Assembly (NCBI GenBank): GCA_949372605.1
Contig: CASIAE010000008.1
Span: 62,001-126,000 of the forward strand
Reading direction: 5' to 3'
DNA length: 64,000 nucleotides
Source: an uncultured Flavobacteriaceae bacterium
GTDB lineage: Bacteria > Bacteroidota > Bacteroidia > Flavobacteriales > Flavobacteriaceae
Positions 8,480-22,582 of the stretch are shown one piece after another (within the stretch, counting starts at the first letter, position 1; the number at the start of each line of letters is the position of its first letter). The notes below the pieces were generated by a model. It saw only the letters and a program-made list of their open reading frames with translations. It made no database searches and was not told the DNA's origin. A program made the position numbers and the translations under genes.

Positions 8480-9670
8480 TTAAATTACTTCTTGTACCAT
8501 TTTGGCCGCTTCTTCAAAAGTAGTTGCTGAAAGTACATTTAGCCCTGAATCGTCAATAAGTTTTTTGGCAATGTCCGCGTTGGTTCCTTGAAGTCTAACA
8601 ATAATAGGCACCTTGATAGCGTCTCCCATGTTCTTGTAAGCATCAACGATTCCTTGAGCAACTCGGTCACAACGAACGATTCCACCAAAAATATTAACCA
8701 GAATAGCTTCAACGGCTGGGTCTTTTAAAATCAAACGAAAAGCAGCTTCAACACGAGCGGCATTTGCTGTCCCTCCAACATCTAGAAAATTGGCAGGAGA
8801 ACCTCCCGATTGTTTGATCAGATCCATGGTGGCCATCGCCAAACCAGCTCCATTGACCATACAACCAACATTTCCATCCAAATCGACATAATTCAATCCC
8901 ACTTCTCGGGCTTCTACCTCCATCGGATTTTCTTCGTCCAAATCGCGCAATAATTCATAGTCTTTATGTCTAAACAATGCATTTTCGTCCAAAGTTACTT
9001 TGGCATCCACCGCAATGATCTTATCGTCAGATGTTTTCAAAACCGGGTTGATTTCAAAAAGAGAGGCATCGGCACCAACATAAGCTCTATATAATGAAGT
9101 GATAAATTTCGTCATTCCTTTAAACGCAGTGCCACTTAGCCCAAGGTTAAAAGCAACATTACAGGCTTGAAAAGGCAACAATCCAAAAGCAGGATCAATT
9201 TCTTCCGTAAAAATTAGATGGGGTGTATTTTCGGCAACTGTCTCTATATCCATTCCACCTTCGGTAGAATACATGATCATGTTTTTTCCGGTATTTCTAT
9301 TTAATAAAACCGATACATAGAATTCCTTCAATTCAGAATCTCCGGGATAATAAACATCCTCAGCGATCAACACTTTGTTGACCTTTTTCCCTTCAGGGGG
9401 GGTTTGAGGGGTGATCAACTGCATTCCGATAATTTGACCTACAACTGATTTTAACTCTTCAAGGCTCTTAGCCACCTTAACACCGCCTCCTTTTCCGCGT
9501 CCTCCAGCATGAATCTGCGCTTTGATGACGTGCCAGGAAGTTCCAGTATCTTCGGTTAAAGTCTTTGCTGCTGCTAATGCCTCATCGGCTGTATTCGCAA
9601 CTATTCCACGTTGAATGGCTACACCGAAGCTTGCCAGTATGTCTTTTCCTTGATATTCGTGTAAATTCAT
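8480..9670 (-). CDS. sucC: Succinate--CoA ligase (ADP-forming) subunit beta
   Basis: TCA-cycle enzyme subunit that binds nucleotide and, with SucD, converts succinyl-CoA to succinate with ATP formation. 396 aa, full length. It starts MNLHEYQGKDILASFGV (family start). The ATP-grasp domain includes IKAQIHAGGRGKGGGVK (about 50-66) and LFEINPVLKT. The C-terminal CoA-ligase domain has NGAGLAMATMD, FLDVGGTANAARV and ILVNIFGGIVRCD. sucD is not adjacent, which is common in Bacteroidota. It is divergent from lysA with a 176-base shared upstream region. Confidence 0.97.
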   Translation of the reverse strand: MNLHEYQGKDILASFGVAIQRGIVANTADEALAAAKTLTEDTGTSWHVIKAQIHAGGRGKGGGVKVAKSLEELKSVVGQIIGMQLITPQTPPEGKKVNKVLIAEDVYYPGDSELKEFYVSVLLNRNTGKNMIMYSTEGGMDIETVAENTPHLIFTEEIDPAFGLLPFQACNVAFNLGLSGTAFKGMTKFITSLYRAYVGADASLFEINPVLKTSDDKIIAVDAKVTLDENALFRHKDYELLRDLDEENPMEVEAREVGLNYVDLDGNVGCMVNGAGLAMATMDLIKQSGGSPANFLDVGGTANAARVEAAFRLILKDPAVEAILVNIFGGIVRCDRVAQGIVDAYKNMGDAIKVPIIVRLQGTNADIAKKLIDDSGLNVLSATTFEEAAKMVQEVI

Positions 9671-9815
9671 TTATGTCGAAATTTTAATTCTCAAAATTAA
9701 TAAAAGATGCTTGAAACTAAAGCACTAAATCAAAATGATAATGTTTTATTTATAACATTTTGTTTAATATTTATAATAAATCAGTTTTTTGGAGTAATTA
9801 TACTTCGAGAGCAGC

Positions 9816-9823
9816 TAAATTTG
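9816..9823 (+). promoter_or_regulatory. Candidate -7 promoter box for lysA
   Basis: TAAATTTG is an exact match to the Bacteroidota TAnnTTTG core, 23 bases before the GTG start of lysA. A TTTTTTGG run lies at 9785-9792, but the 23-base gap is longer than usual, so the -33 assignment is weak. Confidence 0.45.
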
Positions 9824-9846
9824 AATTAAATTAAAGAATTAATAAA

Positions 9847-11073
9847 GTGAACAATAGCAACTTAATCGATATCGCATCAGAATTTGGAAAGCCCGTGTAT
9901 GTTTATGACTCGGAAAAAATTGCGGAACAATACCACCGCTTGACTGCTGCTTTTTCAAAGATAAAGAATTTGAGAATCAATTATGCCACCAAGGCATTGT
10001 CAAACATTTCGATTCTGAAATTCATGAAGGAACTAGGTTCTGGATTGGATACGGTTTCCATACAAGAAGTTAAATTAGGATTGGCTGCTGGTTTCTCGCC
10101 TGAAGCGATCATTTATACGCCTAATGGTGTATCTTTAAACGAAATAGAAAACGTTACAAAAATGGGGGTTCAAATTAACATTGACAACCTTTCGTTGTTG
10201 GAACAGTTTGGAGCAAGACATCCGAAAATCCCTGTATGCATTCGGATCAATCCGCATGTGATGGCAGGAGGAAACAGCAACATTTCTGTAGGACACATCG
10301 ATTCGAAGTTTGGAATCTCCATTCATCAAATTCCGCACCTTTTACGTATTGTTGAAAATACATCAATGAACATTAACGGAATCCACATGCATACCGGGAG
10401 CGATATCTTAGACATAGGGGTTTTCCTCCACGCTGCTGAGATATTATTTGATACCGCAAAGAACTTTAAGGATTTGGAGTTTTTGGATTTTGGAAGTGGT
10501 TTTAAAGTCCCTTATCACGCGAATGACATTGACACAAATATCGAGGATTTGGGGGAACAACTGACAGAAAGATTTGCTGATTTCTGTACCGAATATGGTC
10601 GTGATTTGCAATTGATTTTTGAACCTGGAAAATTTTTAGTTAGCCTAGCGGGACATTTTGTGACGCAAGTAAATGTGGTTAAACAAACTACTTCAACGGT
10701 TTTTGCACAAGTAGATAGTGGTTTCAACCACCTCATTCGTCCGATGCTTTACGGTTCACACCACGACATCGAAAACCTTTCAAACACCAAAGGAAAGGAG
10801 CGTTTTTACTCAGTTGTTGGTTACATCTGTGAGACGGATACTTTTGGAAACAACCTAAAAATTGCAGAGCTTACTGAAGGGGATCTTTTAGTTTTTAGAA
10901 ATGCGGGCGCCTATTGTTTTTCCATGGCGAGCAATTATAATTCTCGTTATCGTCCTGCCGAAGTTTTGTGGCACAACAACAAAGCCCACTTGATTCGTAA
11001 AAGAGAAACTTTTGAAGACCTACTCATCAACCAAATTGAAGTGGATTTTAGCCCAGTTACTGCTTCGGAATAA
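9847..11073 (+). CDS. lysA: Diaminopimelate decarboxylase
   Basis: PLP enzyme that decarboxylates meso-diaminopimelate to L-lysine. 408 aa, fold type III. The PLP lysine is in NYATKALSN (K49). Further signatures are NPHVMAGGNSNISVGH, SKFGIS, GIHMHTGSDI, the FGSGFKVPY glycine loop, FEPGKFLV and ICETDTFGN with the active-site cysteine. It starts with GTG at 9847; no earlier in-frame ATG gives a better start. Carboxynorspermidine decarboxylase is a related family, but overall length and the EPGKFLV motif fit LysA. dapD of the same pathway lies at the left edge. Confidence 0.95.
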   Translation: MNNSNLIDIASEFGKPVYVYDSEKIAEQYHRLTAAFSKIKNLRINYATKALSNISILKFMKELGSGLDTVSIQEVKLGLAAGFSPEAIIYTPNGVSLNEIENVTKMGVQINIDNLSLLEQFGARHPKIPVCIRINPHVMAGGNSNISVGHIDSKFGISIHQIPHLLRIVENTSMNINGIHMHTGSDILDIGVFLHAAEILFDTAKNFKDLEFLDFGSGFKVPYHANDIDTNIEDLGEQLTERFADFCTEYGRDLQLIFEPGKFLVSLAGHFVTQVNVVKQTTSTVFAQVDSGFNHLIRPMLYGSHHDIENLSNTKGKERFYSVVGYICETDTFGNNLKIAELTEGDLLVFRNAGAYCFSMASNYNSRYRPAEVLWHNNKAHLIRKRETFEDLLINQIEVDFSPVTASE

Positions 11074-11470
11074 ACACCTTTTTTTGCTACTCCCCTGAGC
11101 CCCTCGACTTGGATTGATTCATTCTTTTAGTTTTAGTAGACTAAATCCTTATACTGCCACGAAAACCCATTCTTCAATATTTAAAAATATTGTTTTATAA
11201 GCAAGAATAATTTTGTTATTCCTAGTTTGTATTAATTATTCTTACAGCAAAAATAAAAAGAATGAAATCCATCAATATGAGATTATTATTAGTAATAGTC
11301 AAAAAGGAACATTGAACCACGAAAATAGTTATGGGAATCGTTTGCAACTATAGAGGAATTATTTTTTAAAGGCAATGCCTAAAAAAGCAAAAATAAATCA
11401 CGAACGATTTCAACTGGGGAATATTTAATGATGTTGTAAAGTCATCCTAAAAATAAACGGGGCGTTTATC
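11074..11470. other. 397-base gene-poor gap between lysA and mnmA
   Basis: No ORF above about 15 codons has coding character. It holds a small inverted repeat AATATTTAAAAATATT (about 11179-11194), a 15-codon ATG reading frame at about 11262 (MKSINMRLLLVIVKK), and the weak hairpin after mnmA at 11453-11469. It may be decayed sequence. No tRNA or known riboswitch was recognised. Confidence 0.5.
11453..11469 (-). terminator. Small hairpin after mnmA
   Basis: Perfect 7-bp stem ATAAACG / CGTTTAT with a 3-base loop, starting 1 base after the mnmA stop. On the minus strand it is followed by TTTTAGG, so it is a plausible but weak intrinsic terminator. Confidence 0.45.
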
Positions 11471-12652
11471 CTAAGAAATAACCCCCGAGCCGATCAACTC
11501 ATTTCCTAAATACCAAGCAACAAACTGTCCCGAAGTTATGGCAGATTGTTTGGTGTCAAAAACAACATAGAGAAATTTTTCGGTGGCGTGCAGACTTGCC
11601 TTTTCAAGGGATTGTCTATAACGAATTTGTGCCATAACCTCTAAGGCTTCACCTGCTTTTAATTTTAAATCGGGTCTCACCCAATGAGTGGCTGCCTCGG
11701 TTACTTTCAATGCTTTTCTAAACAACCCCGGATGTTCTTTTCCTTGCCCCACGAAGACAATGTTTTCATCTACATCGGTGTCAACAACAAACAGCGGGTC
11801 TGGTGTTCCACCAACTGCCAAGCCTTTGCGCTGTCCTATGGTGAAAAAATGTGCCCCTTGATGCTCTCCCCTTACTTTACCATGTTCCCGCTGGTAGCGA
11901 AGCTTAAAAGACAGCTCTTCAAGGCTTAATTCTCTATCAGGAGCTGGTGATTCGTAATGTGACCGTGGGATTTCAATGATTTGCCCTGTTTTTGGTTTTA
12001 ATTGCTGTTGTAAAAAATCGGGGAGTCTTACTTTACCAATAAAACAAAGTCCCTGTGAATCCTTCTTTTCGGCAGTAACCAAGTCTTGATAAATGGCTAT
12101 TTTCCTTACTTCTTTTTTCTGAAGATTCCCGATCGGGAAAAGGGTCTTTTCTAATTGTTCTTGCGTCAGCTGACACAAAAAATAAGATTGATCTTTATTT
12201 CCGTCTGCACCGCTCAGCAATCGATAAATAATTTTCCCATCAGAATCGGTCAGGGTTTCTTTTTGACAATAATGACCCGTTGCCACATAATCTGCCCCTA
12301 AAGAAAGTGCGATTTTTAAAAAAACATCAAATTTAATTTCTCGATTACACAACACGTCTGGATTGGGGGTTCTTCCAGAGGCGTACTCCGCGAACATATA
12401 ATCGACGATGCGCTCTTTGTATTCAGTACTTAAATCAACCGTTTGAAAAGGGATGCCCAGTTTTTCGGCCACCAACATGGCGTCATTGCTGTCTTCCAAC
12501 CAAGGACAATCATTAGAAAGCGTAACGGTTTCGTCATGCCAATTTTTCATAAACAGGCCGATGACTTCATAGCCTTGCTGATTTAATACATGTGCAGCAA
12601 CACTAGAGTCGACACCTCCAGAAAGCCCTACGACGACTCTTTTTCTTTTCAT
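11471..12652 (-). CDS. mnmA: tRNA-specific 2-thiouridylase
   Basis: Adds the 2-thio group to U34 of tRNA-Lys/Glu/Gln using sulfur relayed from a persulfide carrier. PP-loop ATPase motif [10 protein letters not shown] lies near the N-terminus. The catalytic cysteines are in [11 protein letters not shown] and in QGLCFIGKV. The C-terminal beta-barrel includes [14 protein letters not shown] and GQFVAWY. I use ATG at 12652 ([13 protein letters not shown]). The frame also extends 5 codons upstream to a TTG at 12667, which is less likely. Length from this ATG is 393 aa, normal for Bacteroidota. Confidence 0.97.
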   Translation of the reverse strand: MKRKRVVVGLSGGVDSSVAAHVLNQQGYEVIGLFMKNWHDETVTLSNDCPWLEDSNDAMLVAEKLGIPFQTVDLSTEYKERIVDYMFAEYASGRTPNPDVLCNREIKFDVFLKIALSLGADYVATGHYCQKETLTDSDGKIIYRLLSGADGNKDQSYFLCQLTQEQLEKTLFPIGNLQKKEVRKIAIYQDLVTAEKKDSQGLCFIGKVRLPDFLQQQLKPKTGQIIEIPRSHYESPAPDRELSLEELSFKLRYQREHGKVRGEHQGAHFFTIGQRKGLAVGGTPDPLFVVDTDVDENIVFVGQGKEHPGLFRKALKVTEAATHWVRPDLKLKAGEALEVMAQIRYRQSLEKASLHATEKFLYVVFDTKQSAITSGQFVAWYLGNELIGSGVIS

Positions 12653-12707
12653 TGGGTAAAGGTACAAGAAGAAATTAAATGAAACCCTACCTCAGCAAAA
12701 CAGTGTG

Positions 12708-16239
<3,532 letters not shown>

Positions 16240-17994
16240 CTATTTCTTAATTTCACGTATATCATATCCGCTGTGTTGGAGTATAAAATAACCGCCATTG
16301 ATATAATTATCAGGGGTTTTGTTGACATATAAAAATCGATTTTCTTCATATTGGGTTTCTCCAATATCATTTGTATTCTCCATGATTCCACAATAAGCTG
16401 TTCTCAGCAAAACATCCATGGTAAGGTCATATCCCTTGATGGCTTCTCGACCCGGTGGTTTTCCAAATCTGGTGATATACTTTTTTTGAAAAGCATTGTA
16501 TTCTCCTTGTTTAAGGGGCAGACTACCAGTGGTGTAAGTAAATTTCAACAAGCCGAGTTGTTTTCGAGAAATATTTTTATTTTGATACGCGTTGCTCCTA
16601 AAAGTAGTGAAGAGTTGGACTTCCCTATCCTTAGAAATCTGAGCGCTCAATTGAGAGCTTGCACTTGAGATAAGAGAGAAATTCTGACTCTCCAAAATGA
16701 CTTTATTCGGGAGAGAGTCAACCAATAGGGAATCTACCAACTCTGGCAACAAATAACCTGTTTTCTCTGGTCTTAAAACAATCGCATTGGGAAACATTTT
16801 CTTTAGGTTCCTTTCTGAATAACGGTTCATCGTATCTGCAACGATGACAATATTATCCTCCATATTTATCGTCTTATTAAGGTAGGCCATCATTTCCTTT
16901 TGCAAGATTTCTTTCGGTGTGACCGACTGATATACCCCGGCTCTAGGAGTGACAGGGTTGGTAGAAAGCGGTGCGATTTTAATAACGTTTTTAAGCTCTG
17001 ACTTTGTAGATAAATAATCAAAATTCGAGGAGATCAAAGGACCAATGATGGCCGCTGTTTCACTAAAATCGTTCTCCTTGACGATGCTATCAATCTTTTT
17101 AGTATTATTTTCAGTATCATAGACAGAAAGCTGAACTTCAATTCCATATTGGCTAAGTGTTTGCGCTGCCATAAGAATTCCGAAGTAAAAATCAGTAGAG
17201 AGCGTATGTAAATTCCTTCTTTTTAATAATTCTCTTGTGTTTTCAATGGAATCAAATTCAATTTCGTTGACTTTAAAAGGAAGCATTACACTAAGGCGAA
17301 TGGACTTAGATTCTTTAATCGAGTCTAACAATGAAATTCTTTCCACCAACAAATCATCTTCTACTTTATGGTTACCTCTAATTTCCACAGGAACTCTCAA
17401 AATCATTCCCGGCTGCAAACCAGTTTCAATTAAATTTGGATTTAGAGAATCTAGAACTTGCTTGTTGACCCCAATCTTTTTTTCTATTCTATAATAACCT
17501 TCTTTGGGTTTTACCGTATAATAATTATAAGTACTGTCCCAAGTTTCACTAACTGTGGCAGTAAACATGATTGGTACTCGAATTTCTTGATCAACCTTCA
17601 ATACTTCAGACAGTTCTGGGTTTAAAGAATCAAGGATTTTAACCGAAATCTGGTGGTTATAGGCGATACGCCATTTGGTTTCTTTTGCTTTTACTTTATA
17701 AGTTTGAAAATCTCCATCCTTAACATTCTCAATCACCTCTACTGCTAAAGGTTTAATTTTTTTGTAAATTGGAATACGAAGTATCATGCGTTTTCTGAGC
17801 CCGATTCTCTCCACCAAAAGATTGTATTCTTTCAATTGCTCAACAGAAATATCGTAGGTTTTCGAAATGCTGAACAAGGTTTGATTTCTCTTTACTTTGT
17901 GAGAACCAAAATCAGAAGGAACTCCTTGATCTTGACCGAAAACCAAGGTGCTGGAAAAAACAAATATGGTAAATAGAATTCTAAAAAATCTCAT
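16240..17994 (-). CDS. Exported LysM protein with periplasmic-binding-protein-like domain
   Basis: About 584 aa from ATG 17994 (MRFFRILFTIFVF..., signal peptide ending near VFGQ). Three LysM-like repeats are visible: HKVKRNQTLFSISKTYDISV, TYKVKAKETKWRIAYNHQIS and YYTVKPKEGYYRIEKKIGVN. Each is followed by a DSLNP-type or PGMILRVPV strand, implying peptidoglycan or other glycan binding. The C-terminal ~330 residues (from IRLSVMLPFKVNEI) resemble a type I periplasmic ligand-binding fold of amino-acid ABC receptors (YFGILMAAQTLSQYG, AAIIGPLISSNFDYL, FGKPPGREAIKGYDL). No transporter genes are adjacent, so a structural or sensory envelope role is more likely than transport. It sits between guaA and pyrG. 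Ligand unknown. Confidence 0.85.
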   Translation of the reverse strand: MRFFRILFTIFVFSSTLVFGQDQGVPSDFGSHKVKRNQTLFSISKTYDISVEQLKEYNLLVERIGLRKRMILRIPIYKKIKPLAVEVIENVKDGDFQTYKVKAKETKWRIAYNHQISVKILDSLNPELSEVLKVDQEIRVPIMFTATVSETWDSTYNYYTVKPKEGYYRIEKKIGVNKQVLDSLNPNLIETGLQPGMILRVPVEIRGNHKVEDDLLVERISLLDSIKESKSIRLSVMLPFKVNEIEFDSIENTRELLKRRNLHTLSTDFYFGILMAAQTLSQYGIEVQLSVYDTENNTKKIDSIVKENDFSETAAIIGPLISSNFDYLSTKSELKNVIKIAPLSTNPVTPRAGVYQSVTPKEILQKEMMAYLNKTINMEDNIVIVADTMNRYSERNLKKMFPNAIVLRPEKTGYLLPELVDSLLVDSLPNKVILESQNFSLISSASSQLSAQISKDREVQLFTTFRSNAYQNKNISRKQLGLLKFTYTTGSLPLKQGEYNAFQKKYITRFGKPPGREAIKGYDLTMDVLLRTAYCGIMENTNDIGETQYEENRFLYVNKTPDNYINGGYFILQHSGYDIREIKK

Positions 17995-18015
17995 CTTAAA
18001 AATTAATATCAAAAA

Positions 18016-19545
18016 TCATTCCCATTCAATAGTTGCAGGGGGCTTTGAGCTGATGTCATACACAACCCTATTAATTCCTTTTACTTTATTGATTATTTCA
18101 TTAGACATCTTCTGAAGAAAAGCATAGGGTAAATCAACCCAATCAGCAGTCATTCCATCAGTAGATTGCACTGCTCTAAGGGCAACACATTTTTCATAGG
18201 TTCTTTCATCCCCCATAACGCCCACGCTATTGACCGGAAGTAATATTGCTCCAGCTTGCCAAACCTCATCGTATAAATCCCAAGACCTAAGTCCATCGAT
18301 AAAAATGGCATCTACTTCTTGTAATGTACTAACTTTTTCTGGGGTGATGTCGCCCAAAATACGAATGGCCAATCCAGGGCCTGGAAAAGGATGTCGACCC
18401 AAAAGTTCAGACGCGATTCCAATACTTGTTCCTACCCTTCTCACTTCATCTTTAAATAACATTCTTAAGGGCTCTACCAGATTTAACTTCATAAAATCAG
18501 GCAATCCCCCGACATTGTGATGCGACTTGATCGTTGCCGAGGGTCCGTTAACCGAAATCGATTCTATTACATCTGGATAGATCGTGCCTTGTCCGAGCCA
18601 TTTAACCTTGGGTAATGTTCTTGACTCATGATCAAAAACATCGACAAAGGTATTTCCTATTATTTTTCGTTTTATTTCAGGATCAGATTCTCCTTTTAAA
18701 GCAGTTAGAAACTGATTTGAGGCATCAACGCCTTTAACATTCAACCCCATGCCTTCGTATTGCTTGAGAACACTTTCAAATTCATTCTTTCGAAGCAGAC
18801 CATTGTTTACAAAAACACATTTCAGTTGATCGCCAATCGCTTTGTGCAACAAAACAGCCGCCACTGTGGAGTCAACTCCTCCCGAAAGTCCAAGAATCAC
18901 TTCATCTTTTCCAACTTTATCTTTAAGTTTTTTTATTGTCATTTCGACAAACGAGTCAGGCGTCCAAGTTTGTTTTACGTTTGCAATTTTAACAAGGAAA
19001 TTTTCCAACAACTGCTTCCCATCTAAAGAGTGATAAACTTCTGGATGAAACTGAATACCGAAGGTGAGTTCATTCTTCAATCTATAGGCAGCATTTTTAA
19101 CATCCGTTGTACTCGCAAGCAAGATGCCATGAGTCGGTAAAGAATCAATGGTGTCACTGTGACTCATCCATACCTGACTATCACTAGGGATATTTTCAAA
19201 AAAAGTTTCTTCTGGCTTTACGTACGAGAGATGTGCCCTTCCGTACTCACGAGTATCCGAAGGCTTTACTTCCCCTCCTGAAAAATGGGCCAAAAACTGT
19301 GCTCCGTAGCAAACGGCCAATAAAGGCTTCTTCCCTCTAATTTCAGAAAGATCGGGATGAGGCGCCGATTCTGATCGAACAGAATAAGGAGATCCCGAAA
19401 GTATTACTGCACTAAAATCAGCCAAACTTTTTGGCGGATTATTGTAAGGATGTATTTCACAATAAATAAATAGTTCTCTTACTCTTCTAGCTATCAGTTG
19501 GGTATACTGTGACCCAAAATCAAGAATTAATACTTTATCTTGCAT
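18016..19545 (-). CDS. guaA: GMP synthase (glutamine-hydrolysing)
   Basis: Converts XMP to GMP with glutamine and ATP. 509 aa with all three parts: class I amidotransferase with nucleophile Cys79 (LLAVCYGAQ) and FHPEV (166-170); ATP-pyrophosphatase domain with LSGGVDST (220-227); and the C-terminal dimerisation domain ending PPATIEWE, the conserved terminus. It lies 21 bases upstream of the LysM gene. The downstream neighbour pyrG is also a nucleotide amidotransferase, so the block supplies purine and pyrimidine nucleotides. Confidence 0.98.
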   Translation of the reverse strand: MQDKVLILDFGSQYTQLIARRVRELFIYCEIHPYNNPPKSLADFSAVILSGSPYSVRSESAPHPDLSEIRGKKPLLAVCYGAQFLAHFSGGEVKPSDTREYGRAHLSYVKPEETFFENIPSDSQVWMSHSDTIDSLPTHGILLASTTDVKNAAYRLKNELTFGIQFHPEVYHSLDGKQLLENFLVKIANVKQTWTPDSFVEMTIKKLKDKVGKDEVILGLSGGVDSTVAAVLLHKAIGDQLKCVFVNNGLLRKNEFESVLKQYEGMGLNVKGVDASNQFLTALKGESDPEIKRKIIGNTFVDVFDHESRTLPKVKWLGQGTIYPDVIESISVNGPSATIKSHHNVGGLPDFMKLNLVEPLRMLFKDEVRRVGTSIGIASELLGRHPFPGPGLAIRILGDITPEKVSTLQEVDAIFIDGLRSWDLYDEVWQAGAILLPVNSVGVMGDERTYEKCVALRAVQSTDGMTADWVDLPYAFLQKMSNEIINKVKGINRVVYDISSKPPATIEWE

Positions 19546-19620
19546 GGGGTTAAAAATACAATTTATTCAATTGGAATAATTACGTCTAACGAGGAATTTA
19601 TTAAAAAATATTAGTAAATC

Positions 19621-21225
19621 TTAAAAAGTAATCAAAGTGAATTTATATGTCAACGGATTGAATGATTTGTAAAGAATATCTATTAAATTTTCGCCATTTT
19701 CCAAATAAAAAGAAACAAAATTATTAACACGTTCTTGAAGACTTTCGTTTGGAAATAAATTCTCATGAAGCAAAATCAAACGCTCCACATGATCTTTCAG
19801 CTTTATCTTTTGCGCTTTTAGAAGCCTGCCCTCTATACTGTCAACTCCCCTAAACTGCTTTATTTTCTGTGCTTTAACTGCTCCCGAAAAAGAAGCGTCA
19901 GTAGCTGCTACCAAACTCTCCAAATGATCAAACTGTTTCTCGAGTGCGTCTTTTAAAAAAGACAAATCCAAATCTATGTTACTGATTTGTCTTACTTTTT
20001 TATTAATAAGCACATTCCTTTTTAAAAACAAATCTGAGACGCTTAAGTCGAGTTGCTTTGCCTTTTTGGCACTCTTTTCACTCAATAAAAGTGCAGAGTT
20101 TCTCAAACACAATAATGGGAAAAGGACTTTTTGTTGATTAAAAAACGATTTAAGTTCCAACCAATAGGCTAATTCTCCGCCGCCGCCAATGTAGGCTATG
20201 TTCGGCAACACCACTTCTTGATAAAGTGGACGCATTAAAACATTCGGAGAAAATCGCTCGGGATGATTAGCCAATTCATTTTCAATTTCTTCCGATGTAA
20301 AGCTCGTTTCGGAACCTTCTAGATGAAATGTACTTCCCTGCATCGTAATGCGGGAACGAGCCCCAGGAGTGAGATAAAACAAGTTGACTTCCCGCGGATT
20401 GACTTGTGGTTTGTAGGTTGCGTTGTATTCCTCTTTTATCTTTTCAATCTGATTTAAAACTTCAGAATGACAATTGTTTCTGTTGAGTTCTTCGCGAGCA
20501 TAGGGAGCAAAGTCTTGCTTTAAAATGGAATCATTTCCATCAATAATAACCAATCCGAATTTACCGAATAAATGATTGACTAAAACTCTTGTTGCTGCAG
20601 TCAAATCTTTTTTATCCCGATAACTGGTCGCAATTAACTTTTTCAGAGAAGATGCATTCAAACCATTTCCTAATTCCTTTTCAAATAGACTTAACAAGCT
20701 TTCTAAGCTAGCTGTATCAATTTTTCCAACTGCCCCTTCTTGTTGCTGGTTCCATTTAAATTTTTTCCCTTGAAAAACAAAAGCACTTATTTCTTCAAAA
20801 TCATGATCCTCGGTTGCCATCCAATAAACAGGCACATAATTTAAATCGGGATGTTTTTCTTGAAGCTCCCTTGAGATCTTAATGGTCGTAATTATTTTAT
20901 AAATAAAATAAAGGGGTCCTGTCATCAGACTCAATTGATGTCCCGTTGTTATTGTAAGAGTATTTTTTTCTTTTAATAAACCAAGATTTTTTTTGACTTC
21001 AAGACTGACTTCAAACCCTTCGTATTGACTTTTCAAAGCCTTCGCCAAGTGATCTCGATTGTGATCAGAATAATCATCGTTTTTTAAAAGTGCTTGACGA
21101 TAAAGATTTTCAGCAGAAGGAAAACCACTATGAAATGATTGCAAAGACTTTTTATCTTCTAAATAATCACAGATTAAATCAGAAAAATAAGCCGTTTCTC
21201 GATAAGAAACATACTCCGCATTCAT
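19621..21225 (-). CDS. bshC: Putative cysteine ligase BshC (bacillithiol biosynthesis)
   Basis: Proposed last step of bacillithiol synthesis, adding cysteine to glucosaminyl-malate. About 534 aa from ATG 21225; a TTG two codons upstream is less likely. Family landmarks are TITTGHQLSLMTGPLYFIYK (about 94-113), YVPVYWMATEDHDFEEI (catalytic-site region with the HD pair), VNPREVNLFYL, FSPNVLMRPLYQEVVLPNIA and IGGGGELAYWLELK. The C-terminus has heptad-like helices. Other bacillithiol genes (bshA, bshB) are not in the window. Its presence implies a low-molecular-weight thiol system of the bacillithiol type. Confidence 0.93.
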   Translation of the reverse strand: MNAEYVSYRETAYFSDLICDYLEDKKSLQSFHSGFPSAENLYRQALLKNDDYSDHNRDHLAKALKSQYEGFEVSLEVKKNLGLLKEKNTLTITTGHQLSLMTGPLYFIYKIITTIKISRELQEKHPDLNYVPVYWMATEDHDFEEISAFVFQGKKFKWNQQQEGAVGKIDTASLESLLSLFEKELGNGLNASSLKKLIATSYRDKKDLTAATRVLVNHLFGKFGLVIIDGNDSILKQDFAPYAREELNRNNCHSEVLNQIEKIKEEYNATYKPQVNPREVNLFYLTPGARSRITMQGSTFHLEGSETSFTSEEIENELANHPERFSPNVLMRPLYQEVVLPNIAYIGGGGELAYWLELKSFFNQQKVLFPLLCLRNSALLLSEKSAKKAKQLDLSVSDLFLKRNVLINKKVRQISNIDLDLSFLKDALEKQFDHLESLVAATDASFSGAVKAQKIKQFRGVDSIEGRLLKAQKIKLKDHVERLILLHENLFPNESLQERVNNFVSFYLENGENLIDILYKSFNPLTYKFTLITF

Positions 21226-21274
21226 AGCCAATTTTTATGTAAATATAGTCGTGTTTTTCTCAAACAACAAGTTT

Positions 21275-22582
21275 TCATTTTTTTACAGGAACGCCATACA
21301 GGTCGAAGTCAGTTGCTTCGATAATTTTTATCATAGCAAAATCTCCTGTTTTTAAGTAAAATTTCTCAGCGTCAATAAGCACTTCATTGTCAACATCAGG
21401 AGAGTCAATTTCTGTTCTACCCACAAGGTGATTGCCCTGTTTTCTATCAATAACACATTTGAAGATTTTCCCAACTTTAGTCTGGTTCAGCTCCCATGAA
21501 ATCTGTGATTGAATCTTCATGATTTCATTGGCGCGCTCTTGCTTAACTTCCTGAGGGACATTGTCCTCCAATTCATAAGCATGAGTATTCTCCTCATGAC
21601 TGTAAGTAAAACATCCCAATCGCTCGAAACGCATTTCAGTAACCCACTTTTTTAAAATCTCAAAATCCTCTTCGGTCTCTCCTGGATAACCAACTATCAA
21701 AGTTGTTCGGATCGCAATTTCAGGCAAAATTACACGAATATTTTTGATCAGTTCAGTCGTTTTCTTTTGGGTCGTTCCCCTGCGCATTGATTTTAAAATA
21801 GAATCAGAAATATGCTGTAGTGGAATGTCCAAATAGTTACAAACCTTATGCTCATGTTTCATTACATCAATCACCTCCAATGGAAAACCAGAGGGAAATG
21901 CATAATGCATTCTGATCCATTGAATTCCATCGACTTTCACTAAAGCCCTCAACAAATCGGCTAAACGTCTTTCCTTGTAAAGGTCGAGTCCATAATAAGT
22001 TAAATCTTGAGCAATCAAGATCAACTCTTTTACACCGCTTGCGGCTAAGGTGGATGCCCTTTTAACCAATTCCTCAATCGGTGTAGACAGGTGTTTTCCT
22101 CTCATCAGTGGAATTGCGCAAAAAGAACAAGGACGATCACAACCCTCTGAAACTTTAAAATAGGCAAAGTTTTTTGGTGTTGTCGTTACCCGCTCTCCAA
22201 GCAATTCGTGTTTATAATCCGCACCCAATGCTTTAAGCAACTGAGGCAATTCAGTAGTGCCAAAATAAGCGTCTACTTGAGGCATCTCTTTCTTCAAATC
22301 CGGCTTATAACGCTCACTTAAACAACCCGTTACGAAAACCTGATCGACCTCCCCTGCTTCCTTTTTCTTGATTTGCTCTAGAATAGTATTTACTGATTCT
22401 TCTTTGGCATTATCAATAAATCCACAGGTATTAATTACTACTATATTTCCTTCCTTTTCATGAACTACTTCTTTCTGACTGGCTTTAAGTTGACCCATCA
22501 AAACTTCTGAATCATAAACGTTTTTTGAACATCCGAGGGTGATTACGTTAATGGTGTTTTTATTTAAAGTTTTTGTTCTCAA
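21275..22582 (-). CDS. rimO: Ribosomal protein uS12 methylthiotransferase
   Basis: Radical-SAM enzyme that methylthiolates the conserved aspartate of ribosomal protein S12. 435 aa. The N-terminal UPF0004 domain binds the auxiliary Fe-S cluster through Cys18, Cys53 and Cys87. The radical-SAM cluster motif is CDRPCSFC (Cys148/152/155), with a C-terminal TRAM domain. IPLMRGKHLSTPIEELVKRA and DIPLQHISD distinguish RimO from MiaB. Its start overlaps the upstream hydrolase stop by 4 bases (ATGA), giving an operon ftsY-hydrolase-rimO. Confidence 0.95.
   Translation of the reverse strand: MRTKTLNKNTINVITLGCSKNVYDSEVLMGQLKASQKEVVHEKEGNIVVINTCGFIDNAKEESVNTILEQIKKKEAGEVDQVFVTGCLSERYKPDLKKEMPQVDAYFGTTELPQLLKALGADYKHELLGERVTTTPKNFAYFKVSEGCDRPCSFCAIPLMRGKHLSTPIEELVKRASTLAASGVKELILIAQDLTYYGLDLYKERRLADLLRALVKVDGIQWIRMHYAFPSGFPLEVIDVMKHEHKVCNYLDIPLQHISDSILKSMRRGTTQKKTTELIKNIRVILPEIAIRTTLIVGYPGETEEDFEILKKWVTEMRFERLGCFTYSHEENTHAYELEDNVPQEVKQERANEIMKIQSQISWELNQTKVGKIFKCVIDRKQGNHLVGRTEIDSPDVDNEVLIDAEKFYLKTGDFAMIKIIEATDFDLYGVPVKK

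Noticed and set aside
11179-11194. AATATTTAAAAATATT inverted repeat
   Set aside because: Very AT-rich and short; no flanking duplication or element, so not called as a mobile-element end.
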